A stretch of 64,000 bases of DNA, taken from positions 15,500,001 to 15,564,000 of the forward strand of contig OZ234494.1 of NCBI GenBank assembly GCA_965153455.1, read 5' to 3'. The notes under the pieces were generated by a model that was not told where the DNA came from, did not search any database, and saw only the letters and a list, made by a program, of their open reading frames with translations. How positions within the stretch are numbered: position 1 is the stretch's first letter; each line of letters starts with the position of its first letter. Shown here in pieces: positions 44,768 to 55,904 of this stretch. The DNA comes from Sphagnum compactum (taxonomy: Eukaryota > Bryophyta > Sphagnopsida > Sphagnales). A program made the position numbers and the translations under genes.

Positions 44768-46009
44768 ATTGAGTTCACACAGTGCCTAGTTTGCAAATTG
44801 CAGCTGCAGACTAATTCTTTGTACAATAATTGTCCCTTTGATTCAGAAATATGAGAGTGTAACAAATTTTAAACTTTAGAGTTTGGATGTGAATGGGAAG
44901 AAGTCATAGGGTTTGAAGGAAGAATGTTTTCTCCAATTTTTTAATGTGGGTGTTTATTCACCATGGCAATGGAGACAAGGAAAAGGAGTGATGAGGATGT
45001 GGTGGTGTTTATGGCTTTCATGTTTTTGTGTCGTTTTCTTTTATTTTGGATGAGTGAGTTGGGGTGGATATTATGAACACTGGCGGAATGTGAGGGAAGG
45101 GAGTTGCCAAGTAGTGGGAAGTCGACTGAATTCTCATTGTGGAGTTGAATTCTCAGAATAGCTGATGAAGACACATAAGTGGGGGATGGGAATGGATTTT
45201 TTTTTTGGGAGAGGTTTTTGGGGGTGATAATGATAGAGAGGAGAGAAGAAAAGGGAAGTAGGCTAGATTTTTGGGCTCTAATATAAGTTTTGAAGAATCC
45301 ACTACGCAATATACTTCCAGAGGTAGGAATTTACTCTTGGAGGTGGATTTGAAGGTTGATGATGGAGGGGAGGAGGATGATCTTAGGGGTCTCAAAAGTG
45401 ACTTGGAATCTTGTTGCTTTGTGTGTGATTGTTGATTTGCATATCATGAAAGAACACCCTAATTACTGGGAACTCTGAAAAACAGTCACCTTTTGTACAA
45501 GGTGGATCATGTAAGGGGGTTGTGGTTCTTTGTAAAACTTGTGAAATAGTCAATGGAGAATTGAAGGGTGTTGTTTTTTGTTTTAATGTGTTGTCAATTT
45601 GAGGGGCGGTGTCGTGAGTACTGGTTTATGCAATTTATTTGGACTTAGGGGTCTATGTTACAAAATGTAATTTGGGACTTGGGTTCTTCTCGAAGTTTAA
45701 TGTTGCTTTAGGTTTATGTGATCTAAAGTAATGGAGAAGAGAAAAAAGGCTAGTGGGCTCAAGAGAAAGATCAGAAAGATCTAACCCCTTAGAGACCTCA
45801 AACCTTTCATTGTTGGTGATAGCAAGAATTTAGGTGGTCAAAGCCAATGGGTAATTCTGAAAATGACTCTACCATTTAACTCAATAGGTAATTTTGAGAA
45901 TGGTTCTACCATTTAATATATGTGTTCCTTGTGTTGATTATTGTGTGCCCAAGTTTCTTGTCACAAGAGAGCATTGTGTCCTTAGGCTAGTATTGATTTT
46001 TTTGTGTGG
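44768..46009. other. 3' flank of gene 2 and gene-free stretch
   Basis: The first bases repeat the post-stop sequence of gene 1. After that there is a purine-rich plus strand (44880-45400) with short minus-strand frames of no recognisable family. A small direct repeat of GGTAATT(C/T)TGA...CTACCATTTAA lies at 45850-45920. Confidence 0.4.
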
Positions 46010-46500
46010 TGGAGTTCCTCAAATTTTTGACCTCTAAAATTTAATAGAAATATTCTCTCACAAATACTCTTTTTCTTTTTTTACAGAAAAATATTGGTTA
46101 AATTTTTGAAAGAACCCTTTTTGAGAGAATTTTGTGACATTATGACATAGGTTTTAGTTTTATAGCAGTTTCTTGCCAGTTTTCTATAGGTTTGACAGTT
46201 GTTTTTGCAAAAGTGTTCACAACTAGTGGTAATTTTTTGTACACTTAAATTTCATACATATGTGAGGATGTGTGGCTTTACTGGTGATTTTTTGTGTGGT
46301 GATTTTTAGCAAAATTTTGACGAACTCAGCAATTTGAAAGGAACATTCTGTTGAAATTCCCTGTTTTTTACGGAAAAAAATCATCAAATCTTCATTAAAA
46401 CAACTTTTTTTGAGAAAACAATTGTCACAGTCTTTCATAGGTTTTAGTTTTGGGGGCTGTCTTTCACCAGTTTCTACAGGTTGGACAGTGTTTTAACAAA
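46010..46500 (+). repeat. diverged direct repeat, about 290-bp period
   Basis: CATAGGTTTTAGTTTT occurs at 46146 and 46436. Both copies are preceded by a TTTTT(A)C(A/G)GAAAAA block and followed by a CCAGTTT(T)CTA(T/C)AGG block. It is an older tandem duplication with no coding content. Confidence 0.6.
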
Positions 46501-46721
46501 AATGTTGGCATTTTATTGGGATATGTTTTCAAATTTCTGGCCCATAAGATAATTGAGCCAAATTTGGCTACAAACAAAATATGAAAGTAAAATGAATTAA
46601 AGGTCCTTTTAGTTTTTGGCTCCCTGTTGAAACCTGCGCTAAAATTTCAGTGATTCCGGTAAAAAAGCACAGTCTAAATTTGGCGCTCAGGAACCCTAAA
46701 CTTTTTGCTCTGTTGCATTAC

Positions 46722-47662
46722 ACTACATATAGTAAAAGACGTCGGGATGAAATGAAGCTTTCCATCCATCCGTCCGTCATCCATCCCGTCATCCGTCTCG
46801 TCATCCATCCAAATAGAACAAAGATATATTTAAAAAAGGGAAAAGCCTAGAATAAAATAAAAACAAAAAAACACTTTAACAATTAGAAACTTTTTGTAAA
46901 CACTTAAACATGAAACAAAAAAGGGAAATACAATAAAATAATCTTAAAAGAAAATTTAAAAATAGATGACAAAAAATAAGAAACAAAACAGAGAGCAAAA
47001 GAAAGAGAAAAAAAACCATACTTGAAAAAAAAATGAGGATTGTTTTTTTTTTCCAAACTTCAAACTTGCATCTAATCAAACAAAAATAAAAAAGTTTTTT
47101 TAATTATTTTTATTATAAAACATATTAGAAAAACTAGATTTTTTTGAAAAAGAAAATAGAGACTAAATAAATAAATAAACGCATAAAAATAGAAAAAAAA
47201 TGAAGATAGACAAAATAAGAATAGAAAAAATTAAAACATGAAACAAACATAAACAAAAAAAAGTAAAATCACAAAAACTATAGAAAAGGAATGGAAACAA
47301 ATGAAACAAGGAAAGGGAAATACAGTAAAATCATTTTAAAAGAAAAAAAATTACAAAAAAGAAGAAACCAAATAAAGAGTGGAAAATAAGAAAAAATAAA
47401 ACTTATAATAATGAAGAAAAACCCTACTTGAAAAAGAATGAGGTGTGTCTTCTTTCTCCAAACTTCAAACTTGCATCCAAATAAACAAAAATACAAAAGT
47501 GAAAAAGAAACACTTTATTTTTATTATACAAAATAATAATAAAAACAGAAAACACATAAAAATAAAAAATAAAAAAGATAAAAGTTTTAAAAAAAAACTA
47601 AAACATGAACCAAACATTGTTGAAATAACACACCTGTGCATTAGGCACGGGGTTCAAACTAG
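46722..47662 (+). mobile_element. Helitron 1 of a head-to-tail pair
   Basis: The 3' end is clear: hairpin stem CCTGTGC/GCACGGG with loop ATTAG (47633-47651), then GTTCAAA and CTAG ending at 47662, followed by T. The 5' end is inferred near 46722 from TATAGTAAAAGACGTCGGGAT, which recurs right after the 3' end as TATAGTAAAGGGCATCGTGG. Both are followed by CCATCCATCC runs. The canonical 5' TC is not preserved. Inside is an AT-rich direct duplication of about 400 bp. No protein is recognised. Confidence 0.65.
46880..47490 (+). repeat. direct duplication inside Helitron 1, about 400 bp
   Basis: GGGAAATACA(A/G)TAAAAT occurs at 46923 and 47315, and CCAAACTTCAAACTTGCATC at 47053 and 47458. The copies are A-rich and diverged, with offsets of 392 and 405 showing internal indels. 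Confidence 0.7.
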
Positions 47663-48245
47663 TATAGTAAAGGGCATCGTGGTCATGAAACTTTTTCCAT
47701 CCATCCATCCGTTTTGTCATCCATCCAGTCCAACTGAAGGTATTCTGTGATTCCCCATCCTGCTGCTGCAGCAGCAATCTCCTTCACAAATGCAACAGAA
47801 CTCAATATGTACATTTCTATGGTCACATCTTGCATTTGAATTTTTCCACATCTACTTGATGCTGAGAGGCAAGTGTGTACATGCATCAAATTTGTGTTTG
47901 GCAACATGTCAGATTGGGCAAGGAAAAAGCCTGAGTTATGGATGGAGAAGTTGCTCATATTGGAGAGGTGTAGAGGAAAGGGGAGAGAGGGGATTGACGA
48001 TGGAGTTTTTTTGTGTAGTTTTATATTTGTCGTCTCCGATCTTTTCCCATGGTCAGCTGTATGTTGTTATCTCACAGGTCACAAGCAGTGCAAACATCAA
48101 GATTTTCAGCGGCCAGGGTCCCGATGGATACATGTGGAATGTGGTATATAGAGAGGTTTTGGAAATGTAGTTTGTAGTTGTAATTTTGTAATATGTACAG
48201 TCAAATACACACACACCTATGCATTAGGCAGGGGGTTCAAACTAG
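47663..48245 (+). mobile_element. Helitron 2 of the pair, with helicase remnant
   Basis: Begins immediately after the CTAG of Helitron 1 with the shared 5'-type sequence and ends at 48245 with an almost identical 3' end: hairpin CCTATGC/GCAGGGG (one mismatch), loop ATTAG, GTTCAAA, CTAG. Just before it, 48015-48170 encodes the C-terminus of a Helitron helicase. The element is a deletion derivative of an autonomous Helitron. Confidence 0.75.
48015..48170 (+). pseudogene. C-terminal fragment of Helitron Rep/PIF1-type helicase
   Basis: The last 51 residues of a plus-strand frame ending at 48170 read like the end of the RepHel helicase. They include FSHGQLYVVISQVTS, corresponding to the family's FxHGQLYVALSRVTS motif VI region, and end with NVVYREVLEM, like the usual NVVYKEVL. 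The upstream 75 codons of that frame, from 47790, do not resemble the helicase. In autonomous elements RepHel carries the HUH endonuclease and helicase needed for rolling-circle transposition; nearly all of it is gone here. Its place just inside the 3' hairpin is where this domain sits in intact elements. Confidence 0.82.
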
Positions 48246-50093
48246 TTTTCAAGAAAAGAAGTCGGCGTTTGTTGTGGATCTCACACCAAAAAATAATGGC
48301 TGGCCATGCTACATCAGAAAACTGGGGAAAAAAAAAACACTTGTCTTCTTTAGACTGAAATTTCTTCCACTCTAACCAAGTTTGATGACATGAGGACCAA
48401 AAGATCAGTTATAAAATAGGGGGATTTCAAAATGAGTTCAAAACCATTCAAATTGTTCCACAGAAAAATGAAACAAAGTACTGTACCCAACATCATTGCT
48501 AATATATTAAGCTATGTACTGGAGAATCACAAGGTTGTTGTATAAGGTCATATACAATTCTTTTCTTTCAACACCCTCAAGTATGAGGAATACCTATCAA
48601 TCGAAATGAATAGCAAACAAAAAGGTGTTGGGCAGACAAATGTAAACTTTCCATAAATGGAAGAAATAAAATGTTAATGAATTTTATATTAGCAAACAAT
48701 TAATACTTTTGTGAATTGTCAATTTCCTTCATCAGTCATCTAGTCAAAAAAATGCAATCTGTTGCCACTATTTTAGGGTTTAAATAAGGTTTAGGGTTTG
48801 ATGGCTGAAATATGTGTGTAGTTGTTGTATGTTTTAGTACATATACACAATAAGAGTGCACATGATCATGATACCCTGCATAACTGATTGTACAGGAGCG
48901 CCAAGCTTACAAGTTATGGGACATAGAAGAGGGTGTGTTATGAGGTTCAGCCAACCACCGACCAGGAACATGCTAAAAGTATTATGGAGATACAAAAATG
49001 CCAGAAAGCAGCAAAACATGTAATATAACTGAGGAGTTTTTGTCCAATGGTGTGCTACCATGTTAGTTAGACGCCCCCCATCAGTTATGTATCCTCAAGA
49101 GCACCTGCTACATTCATGATGAACTTCACTTTTCCTTTCAATTTATGGTGCTTAGTAAATATCATGACAAGAAAAATAATAGATATGATTGATTGATCAA
49201 AATCTTAGTGAAACTGGATAGTTTTGCACACAGTCTATTTTGACCAGCCAATCAGACTTGAGCTTGAGCCACGTAATATGAAATCAGAAATGATCCTATT
49301 CCTGCCTTAAATCTTGCAGATGTTGAATGTACAGTTTCTGCTGTGATAAGAGATGAGAAATTCAGACAATTGCTAATATTCTGGATTTCAATCCACTATG
49401 CAATAGTACTGGAAGGAAAGAATTATGCCAGTCAAGAAGGCCATGACATCACGGAATGCATTCGAAGCATATTGTACATCAAGGTGGAAACATAGGAGAA
49501 GGCAACCATGCACATCCATCCCATCACTGAAGAAATTTCAGATCTTTCAACATAACACTCAATCACATACATAAGATCCTCATTTGAGGTTTGTGCTGCT
49601 AACAGTTTTTACTGTCACATTGTCACAACAATAACAATCAATTACTATTGCCAACTTTCAGAGACATCAGCAGTTAATTCTGAGAGGAAGAATGAATCTA
49701 ACATGGAAAATTCTTTACTTTTGGAGAAATAGTTTTTCAGACATTGAGTAGTCGATATATCTGATAACCACCCATGATCACAAACAAACCTATCTGTGCT
49801 CTCTTTTAGCAATTATAAGAAATAGACTGGGATTCACCAAAGTGCAAAGAGCACTCACTTCTACAAAGCCATTCTGTGATTTGACAAAGAATCTGGATTC
49901 ACAGATTCATGTTCTATAGATTTCTAACCCTGTGGCATAATTCATAAAAGTTGGCTCCCAAAATCCTCTACCTGAAACTTATATACAGCAGGCAGGCAGG
50001 AGTGATAGATGACCTTGTTTCAGTTTATTTGCATTGCAAAGAAGTTCAAGCTTACTTATCAAAGGCCTCAAAAGTCACCCTGTGGTATTGCAA
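48246..50093. other. gene-free stretch, including 3' flank of the GPRP-type gene
   Basis: No gene recognised. TTTAGGG-type words occur at 48773-48805. The last few hundred bases may be 3' UTR of the minus-strand gene ending at 50094. Confidence 0.4.
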
Positions 50094-50778
50094 TCAACGA
50101 TGATGGTGGCCGTGCTTGTGATGCTGGTGATGGCCAAACATCTGCTCTTCAGCCTTGTGGATTTTGTTTGCCTCATGATGCTCATAGAGAGCATAGCCTC
50201 CAAGTCCTAAGGTTGCTGCCTCAGCAGCTTGAGCTTCCATGTGATGTCGATGTGCATGCGCAGGATCCACTTTCTCTTCATGTAGCTCATACTGTTCAAG
50301 AAACAAAAGTCACACACACATTCAGACTTCGTGGAAACAAGATGACAATTCATGTGCAACGCTTTGAAACCTTGCACGAAAACCAAAACCAAAATCAAAA
50401 ACTGCAAAAAGAAAGAAGGATTGAAAAACTCACAGCAGCAAAAGCCGCAGTTCCCAGAGCTCCTATTTCAGCCCTATGTTCGTTCTGTTTATGCCTGTGC
50501 TCTTGCGCCTGCATCTGCTGATATTGCTGTTCTTGATACAACCCGGGAGCACCGCCTAAACCTTGGACCGGCATCATCTGAGAATTTCCGCCATACGGCA
50601 CAGGAGGGTATGCTGAGCCATACGCATTATTGTAGGAGTAGGATTGCTCTCCGAAGGCTGGCGATATCATCCCCTGACCAGGGGGATAGTAAGGAGCTCC
50701 ATAGCCAGGTGCAGGGGGGTAGTAAGGCGCACCAGAACCTTGACCCTGGTGGTGATGATGGTGATGATGATGCGACAT
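50094..50778 (-). CDS. glycine/proline/histidine-rich GPRP-type protein, two exons
   Basis: Exon 1 is 50434-50778 and exon 2 is 50094-50291. The intron (50292-50433) starts GTGAGT and ends with a pyrimidine-rich stretch and CAG, in phase 0. The spliced product is 180 residues. It starts with Met-Ser and eight His, then PYYPP-type repeats (GAPYYPP twice, AYPPVPYGG) and a Gln-rich stretch. Next is an Ala-rich AEIGALGTAAFAA segment at the splice point, and the tail is LGLGGYALYEHHE followed by a His-rich end (GHHQHHKHGHHHR). This layout fits plant GPRP (glycine-rich protein A3-like) proteins; their exact role is unclear. The His clusters could bind metal ions, which is inference. An in-frame ATG 19 codons upstream (50835) is an alternative start. 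Confidence 0.85.
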
Positions 50779-51100
50779 CGTCGATACTCTTTCTTCCTGG
50801 GCTTCTCGAATCCGAAACCCTCTCACGTTCTTCAAGTCGCGTGCGATTCAATGTCCGATCTACAACTTAGAAAGAAGCTTTCAAAGATTTGTTGTATCTC
50901 CTGTGCTACAAAACCGAAACAAGTTCTCGTTCTCTCTTTCTTCTCTCTATACCTCTCCTTCAAAACAACAAGAATCCACTATCTAAGCAACCGATTTTCC
51001 AACCTTCAAACCTTTTCTTCCGAGAATCGAGTCAGAAACGTGAGCCTTGCTTGCGGGAATAGATTACTGTAATTATTCCTAGATGTAAATCAAACAAGTG

Positions 51101-51110
51101 CTTATATAGG
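51101..51110 (-). promoter_or_regulatory. candidate TATA box of the GPRP-type gene
   Basis: On the minus strand the sequence reads CCTATATAAG, about 320 bases upstream of the ATG. A transcription start about 30 bases downstream would give a leader of roughly 290 bases. The flank at 51110-51480 is CpG-rich, unlike the rest of the region, which supports a promoter here. Confidence 0.5.
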
Positions 51111-51480
51111 ATGCTGCGTTTCTCACCTTTGTGAAGCGCCACGGAGGAGTCGCGTCAGAAACTATGAACGCGAGCGCGTTGATGACCATCGGCTGTACAC
51201 GACAAGACGTTAGGAGAGCATGACCAACACGTCAGGACGCGTCCGCACAGTTGCGTCGAAGGACTCCGCGCAACGCGACATCGGCCGGAGACGCCGCGGA
51301 CGGCAGTGCACGATGGGTTAGGTGCCCTGCGGCGGTCAAGGGGAAAATATCCAGTTGCCGGTTTCTCGGGGATTCATTCGCCGAATTCGTACCCGGAGGG
51401 TATTTGGCCCCGTCTTCAGGGTTTAGTCAGTTCAAGGATGAAAATCAATTAGAGTACATTTTGACGGATGGACTCTAATC
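51111..51480. other. CpG-rich promoter-proximal block
   Basis: Dense CG dinucleotides (for example CGAGCGCG, GACGCGTCCG and GCCGCGGACGG). A 75-codon plus-strand frame at 51251-51478 shows no recognisable family and is probably a by-product of base composition. Confidence 0.45.
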
Positions 51481-51570
51481 AGGAGGGAACCAAAAAATTA
51501 AAAAAACAAGCAGGTTCATGGAGCAAGGGCTCTGTCCCTTGTTCCTCCATGTTGGATGAAGTTCTTCTTC

Positions 51571-52079
51571 TGTAACAACCTCCAAGAGGTTCCATAGGCA
51601 ACATTGAGAGGGGTGCATTACACAATGCAATTTCTCGCTCTCACTGGCAGCAGGATATTACGCGTACGCTCCCTCAGCATCCGTGATCGTAACAACAACC
51701 TCACAGAAAATTTTAGTGTATTTGGAGGCTGGATTATTTTTCGTAATCAGCCCTACAAAATGTTCCTTAGGGCAGATAGGGTAATATTTTGTAAGATCCT
51801 TAGGATCAGATGTCAGTGCCTTTGGCTGTGGTCATCAGGCTCTAACCTTGCTTGGGTTGCAGGGCTGAAGGTATAGGGTAAGGCCCTGCAATCAGGGAAT
51901 TACTGTGTGAGCATCGCCGAGGTCGACGCAGTAATTCCTTGACTGAAGGGCCCTTACCCTGCGCCCTAGGGATCTTACAGTCTTACACCCTCCGCCCTAG
52001 GGCTCTTTTTGTAAGCCTGATCACTAAATGTAATCTGCCCTATAAATACACTAAGTATTCTCTCCGAGGTTGTTACGCA
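51571..52079. mobile_element. foldback/MITE-like element (or solo LTR)
   Basis: Ends are inverted copies: TGTAACAACCTC at 51571 and GAGGTTGTTACGCA ending near 52079. The centre forms a strong hairpin: AGGGTAAGGCCCT and GGAATTACTG (51876-51912) pair with CAGTAATTCC and GGGCCCTTACCCT (51931-51962). CTATAAATACAC lies about 50 bases from the right end, which would also suit an LTR promoter, but no primer-binding site or clean target duplication was found. Confidence 0.55.
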
Positions 52080-53370
52080 CTGACCTTCCCATAAAAAGGA
52101 AAAACCAGAACTCGCAGTTCACAATAATAGCAGGCTGCTCATATGCTTTGTGAGCCACGCAGCCAGTTCTAACTAGCTATGGTTAAAATAGGAAATGTTC
52201 AATGAATGACTAAGAAAACAAGCTGATGTTCACATTAACATCTGTGGCCCATATGGCAAGTTCCAAGAGGTGTTGTTTGGTTCTTTATTTTCAAAGGAAC
52301 CTTTGCTTAACTTTTTTTTAAACAAATTTTGTTTCATAGAATCCTCAGTGCAATTTTGAGAATGGTTTTTTTAACTCATAAAATTTTCAGTTTTGGAGAT
52401 TCCTCACAAGTTTTGAAGCTCCATCTAGTTCAAGATTGGGTTTGGTTGCATTTACATTGCACTAAACTAACATTAATAACCTTGCTGAAATAGGTTACCC
52501 ATGATCGTGGAAGTGGGATATTAGTGGAGGAGAAATTTGGGAAGAAATTATAGTTAGGAGAAAAAAATCCTAACATCCAATGAAACAAGGTAAAATGTAA
52601 GGCAACATGTAAACAAGAGGCCCACATATTTTTCCTTCTGGGAAGGGAAGAAGAGTAGCTGATTTTTTTTGGGAGAAGGGGAACAGATGAATTCGTTATT
52701 AGTTAAGTCATGGTCTAGTTAGTCAGTTGGTAGTCGCCAATGTTGTCTGTTTTTTTTCTAAATGGAATTATTAAATTCGATTTTAATATTATAAAACATA
52801 TGTAGAGGTTCTTGGGTTGGAGGTTTAAATCTAGTACTTTCAACTTTTAAACCTTTTGATTCAATTTCAACACATTTTTTGCAAGTTCTAGAACTTTTGA
52901 GCCTCATTCAAGAACTCGGTCCTATTCTATGTACACGTTACACATTCCCCAATGCTAAAAATTGCATGAATATAAATTTTTACAAATAATACAAATAAAA
53001 CAGAGTTTATATAAATAAAAAATTCAAGTATTAATTAAAATTAATATTTAATTATAAAGTTGAACCTACTTATAAACTTTTTCTTAAAATAATTATTATT
53101 ATTATTATTTTAATCGAAAGATCTTAACCTTGGGTTTTTAAATGTTTTTTCACAATTTAAATTTCAATATCAAATCTAGCAAAGGACTAATTCCACAGTC
53201 CGATTCTTCCATTGATTTCAACAAAAGGGTGTTATCTCAACCAGGTCACACGAACCTGGACCGATGTTTTCAATCCTGAGTGAACCAGCACCCAACAATG
53301 CACCAGTTGTGGATGAGACTGTTTTGGCTGTTTTGGGATGAACCCAAATCCTTTAACCTAAACCAAACCA
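52080..53370. other. gene-free stretch
   Basis: AT-rich DNA with a short (TTA)n run near 53095-53112. No gene seen. Confidence 0.4.
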
Positions 53371-53374
53371 AACA

Positions 53375-53860
53375 TTGAGGTGGGTCTTTTCTTTCTTCTT
53401 CACTAGTTCACCCTTAACTGATATTTCAAGAAATTTTCTCCCTTTTTTTCCCCTCCTCTTCCTTCTTCTTCTCTTTTGTTCGTTCTTTCTTCTTCTTCAT
53501 TGTTGCTTTAACTTTTTCTTCATCATTTTTTTTTCTTTTTTATTATTATTATTTTTATTATTTCTCTTTTGTTTGTGCTATAGATTTTTTTTCTTTTCAT
53601 TTTTTCTTTCATTTTTGTTGCTATTTTAGTTTTCTTTCATCCTTTGTTTCTTTGTTCTCCTCTATTGTTAAAACTTTTTCATCATTTCCTTCTTTTTTGT
53701 TTTCCTTTTCCCTCTTCCAGCACTTTATTTTTTTTCATCACATTGTTGTGCTTGTTGTCATTTTTTATTGCATCATCATCCGTTATAGACATCACACAAG
53801 GTATGCCTTTATCATTTTCCTTGTTTTTTTTTTGTTTTGGTTCGAAAGTAGAAGCAAAAA
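53375..53860 (+). repeat. pyrimidine-rich (CTT/TTTC) low-complexity tract
   Basis: Nearly 500 bases dominated by T and C, with CTTCTT and TTTTCTTT words. Phe/Leu-rich frames across it are composition artefacts. A complementary A-rich block follows at 53855-53960. Confidence 0.75.
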
Positions 53861-55904
53861 ATAAAAATAAGAAAAAGAAAGAGAAGAAAAAAATAAAATA
53901 AAATAAAGGAAATGGAAATTAAAAATAAAGAAGATGAAAAGAAAAAAAATGAAGATTTTTTTTCTTGTTATTGTTATTTCAAGAAGAATTCTAGTTGTGT
54001 TCTTGCTCATATGTTCCGAGCATCTCACGATCTGGGTAATCCTTTTGTAAATTCAATGGTAACCACACAATACATTGTGGTGTCCAAGTCGTGAGTGCAT
54101 TGCAACAAACAAATATATAATCTTAAACTTTTAGAACATAGCCAACACTATATAGAAAATATATGGAGACAAGTTATTAACAGGGCCGGCTGCCAAACTT
54201 AACCTGTGACGGAAAATGCATTTTCTTCAGTTTATGCCTTGTATCTTCGATTTTATTTGACTATTCCAATTGAAGCAACCTCAAGTTGGACGGAAATCAA
54301 CCTTCGAGGCTTAAGGAAGCAAAGTGCAAAGCGGAGACACAATCTTTTTGTTGTTTCCTTTTCATTACTTTGTTTTCCTTTTTTCTTTTTCTTCAAGAAT
54401 AAGAAGATTTTTTGGGTTTTTTTTGCCCTGTTTTTCCATTTTTTCTATTTTCTGAATGCTAGAAGATTTTATTTTTCTTTCATTATGTTTGTCCTAAATA
54501 TTTTTTTTGTTCTCCACCTATTTGGTCTTCCAACTTCCAAAAGATGAAATTTGTTTTTCTAATTCTTTTATTTCTTATTTTCAAAAAAATTCCAATTTTT
54601 TCTAGAAAAAAATCTAGTAGAATATATATGTTCATATCCATGTAAATTTTTGGGGTTTAGTTTATATTTTTCAAATGTGCATATTAATGTGTATCATGTG
54701 TTTGATGCAGACTTTGAATAATTATGAAATACCAATTTGTAACCAATGCTATTCAACTCCAATTGTACCACTATCAACTTTACACTCATCAATATGCTAT
54801 TAACATGATTACAACAACAAGAACTTATCAATGAACACATGACATGATAGCTATTGAAAATAGGTTTAAAAAGGTGTTTCTTGAGGTTAGAAAGTAGCAT
54901 GCATATCTTACTTAGATTTCATTGGCATAAACAATGGCATGGAGTTTTCCATCTTTTGGACATTTTAAAAAGTTTTGATAGATGTGATATTTGCATCAAT
55001 ACATACAAGTTTTGTCTTATTGCACTTGTAACTTCATGTTTGTATTATGTTTATTTGCTTTGAATGTGAGCATTTGCATTAATACTTTGTTGAAATTTTC
55101 TTTAAAAATACAAGTTTAAAACATATTGCAATGTTGCATTATTACATTAAAAGAACTTCAAAACATAAAGTTCAATGTGAAATACTTGCATAAGGGTCAC
55201 AAAATAAACATTAATTTTGTTACAATGATTTTACAATACCCACATTTGAAGCATAAAATGTTGGTTGGTTTTTTTGGATGGTTTGTGCAATACCCAAATG
55301 TTGGGCATAAAATATGCATGCTCAATGAAAAAAATGACGACAATATAAAAACTCGAAAATAAGAAGAAATAAACTAATTGTGATAAATAATAAAAGAAAA
55401 TAATTTAGAACAAGAGAAAGAAAAATAATAATTTAAAAGGAGAAAAAGTTTTAAAAATTAGAAAAAAAGAAAAAAATACATTTAAAAAAAATTTTAAAGG
55501 AAAAAATCCAAAAGAAAATAAAAATACTTGCATTTTGGTCACATGTAATAATTATTGAAGTGTGTTGTATTTGAAATGACATTGTTTTCATATGTGGGTA
55601 TTGTATTTTTTTGATTGGATTTTCAACTACTTTAACTTTTAACAATAATTACCAAAATATGCAATACCTATGCGTGGGTCACAAAAGTTGATCAAATGTG
55701 CAATACCTTCATATTTTGTATATCATACATTGGTAGACATTAACCTCGTGTAAATGATAGATAGGTAGTTGAGTTTGGGTGGATAGGTAAGTTAAGAAGT
55801 ATGTAGGTAGGTTGGTTGTTACGCAGGTAGGTATGTACACAAATAAAAAATGAATTAAGTCAAATAATGTAATTATGTCAATAAGATGGTTAGGTCAATA
55901 GGGT
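53861..55904. other. gene-free AT-rich stretch
   Basis: No supportable gene. GGTA-type tetranucleotide repeats occur at about 55755-55835. Confidence 0.4.

Noticed and set aside
50395-51072. Plus-strand frames of 142-172 codons over the GPRP-type gene
   Set aside because: They are antisense shadows; the minus-strand model has proper GT/AG splice sites, phase and a family resemblance.
53375-53901. Phe/Leu/Ser-rich frames that look like membrane proteins
   Set aside because: Direct product of a CTT/TTTC low-complexity tract.
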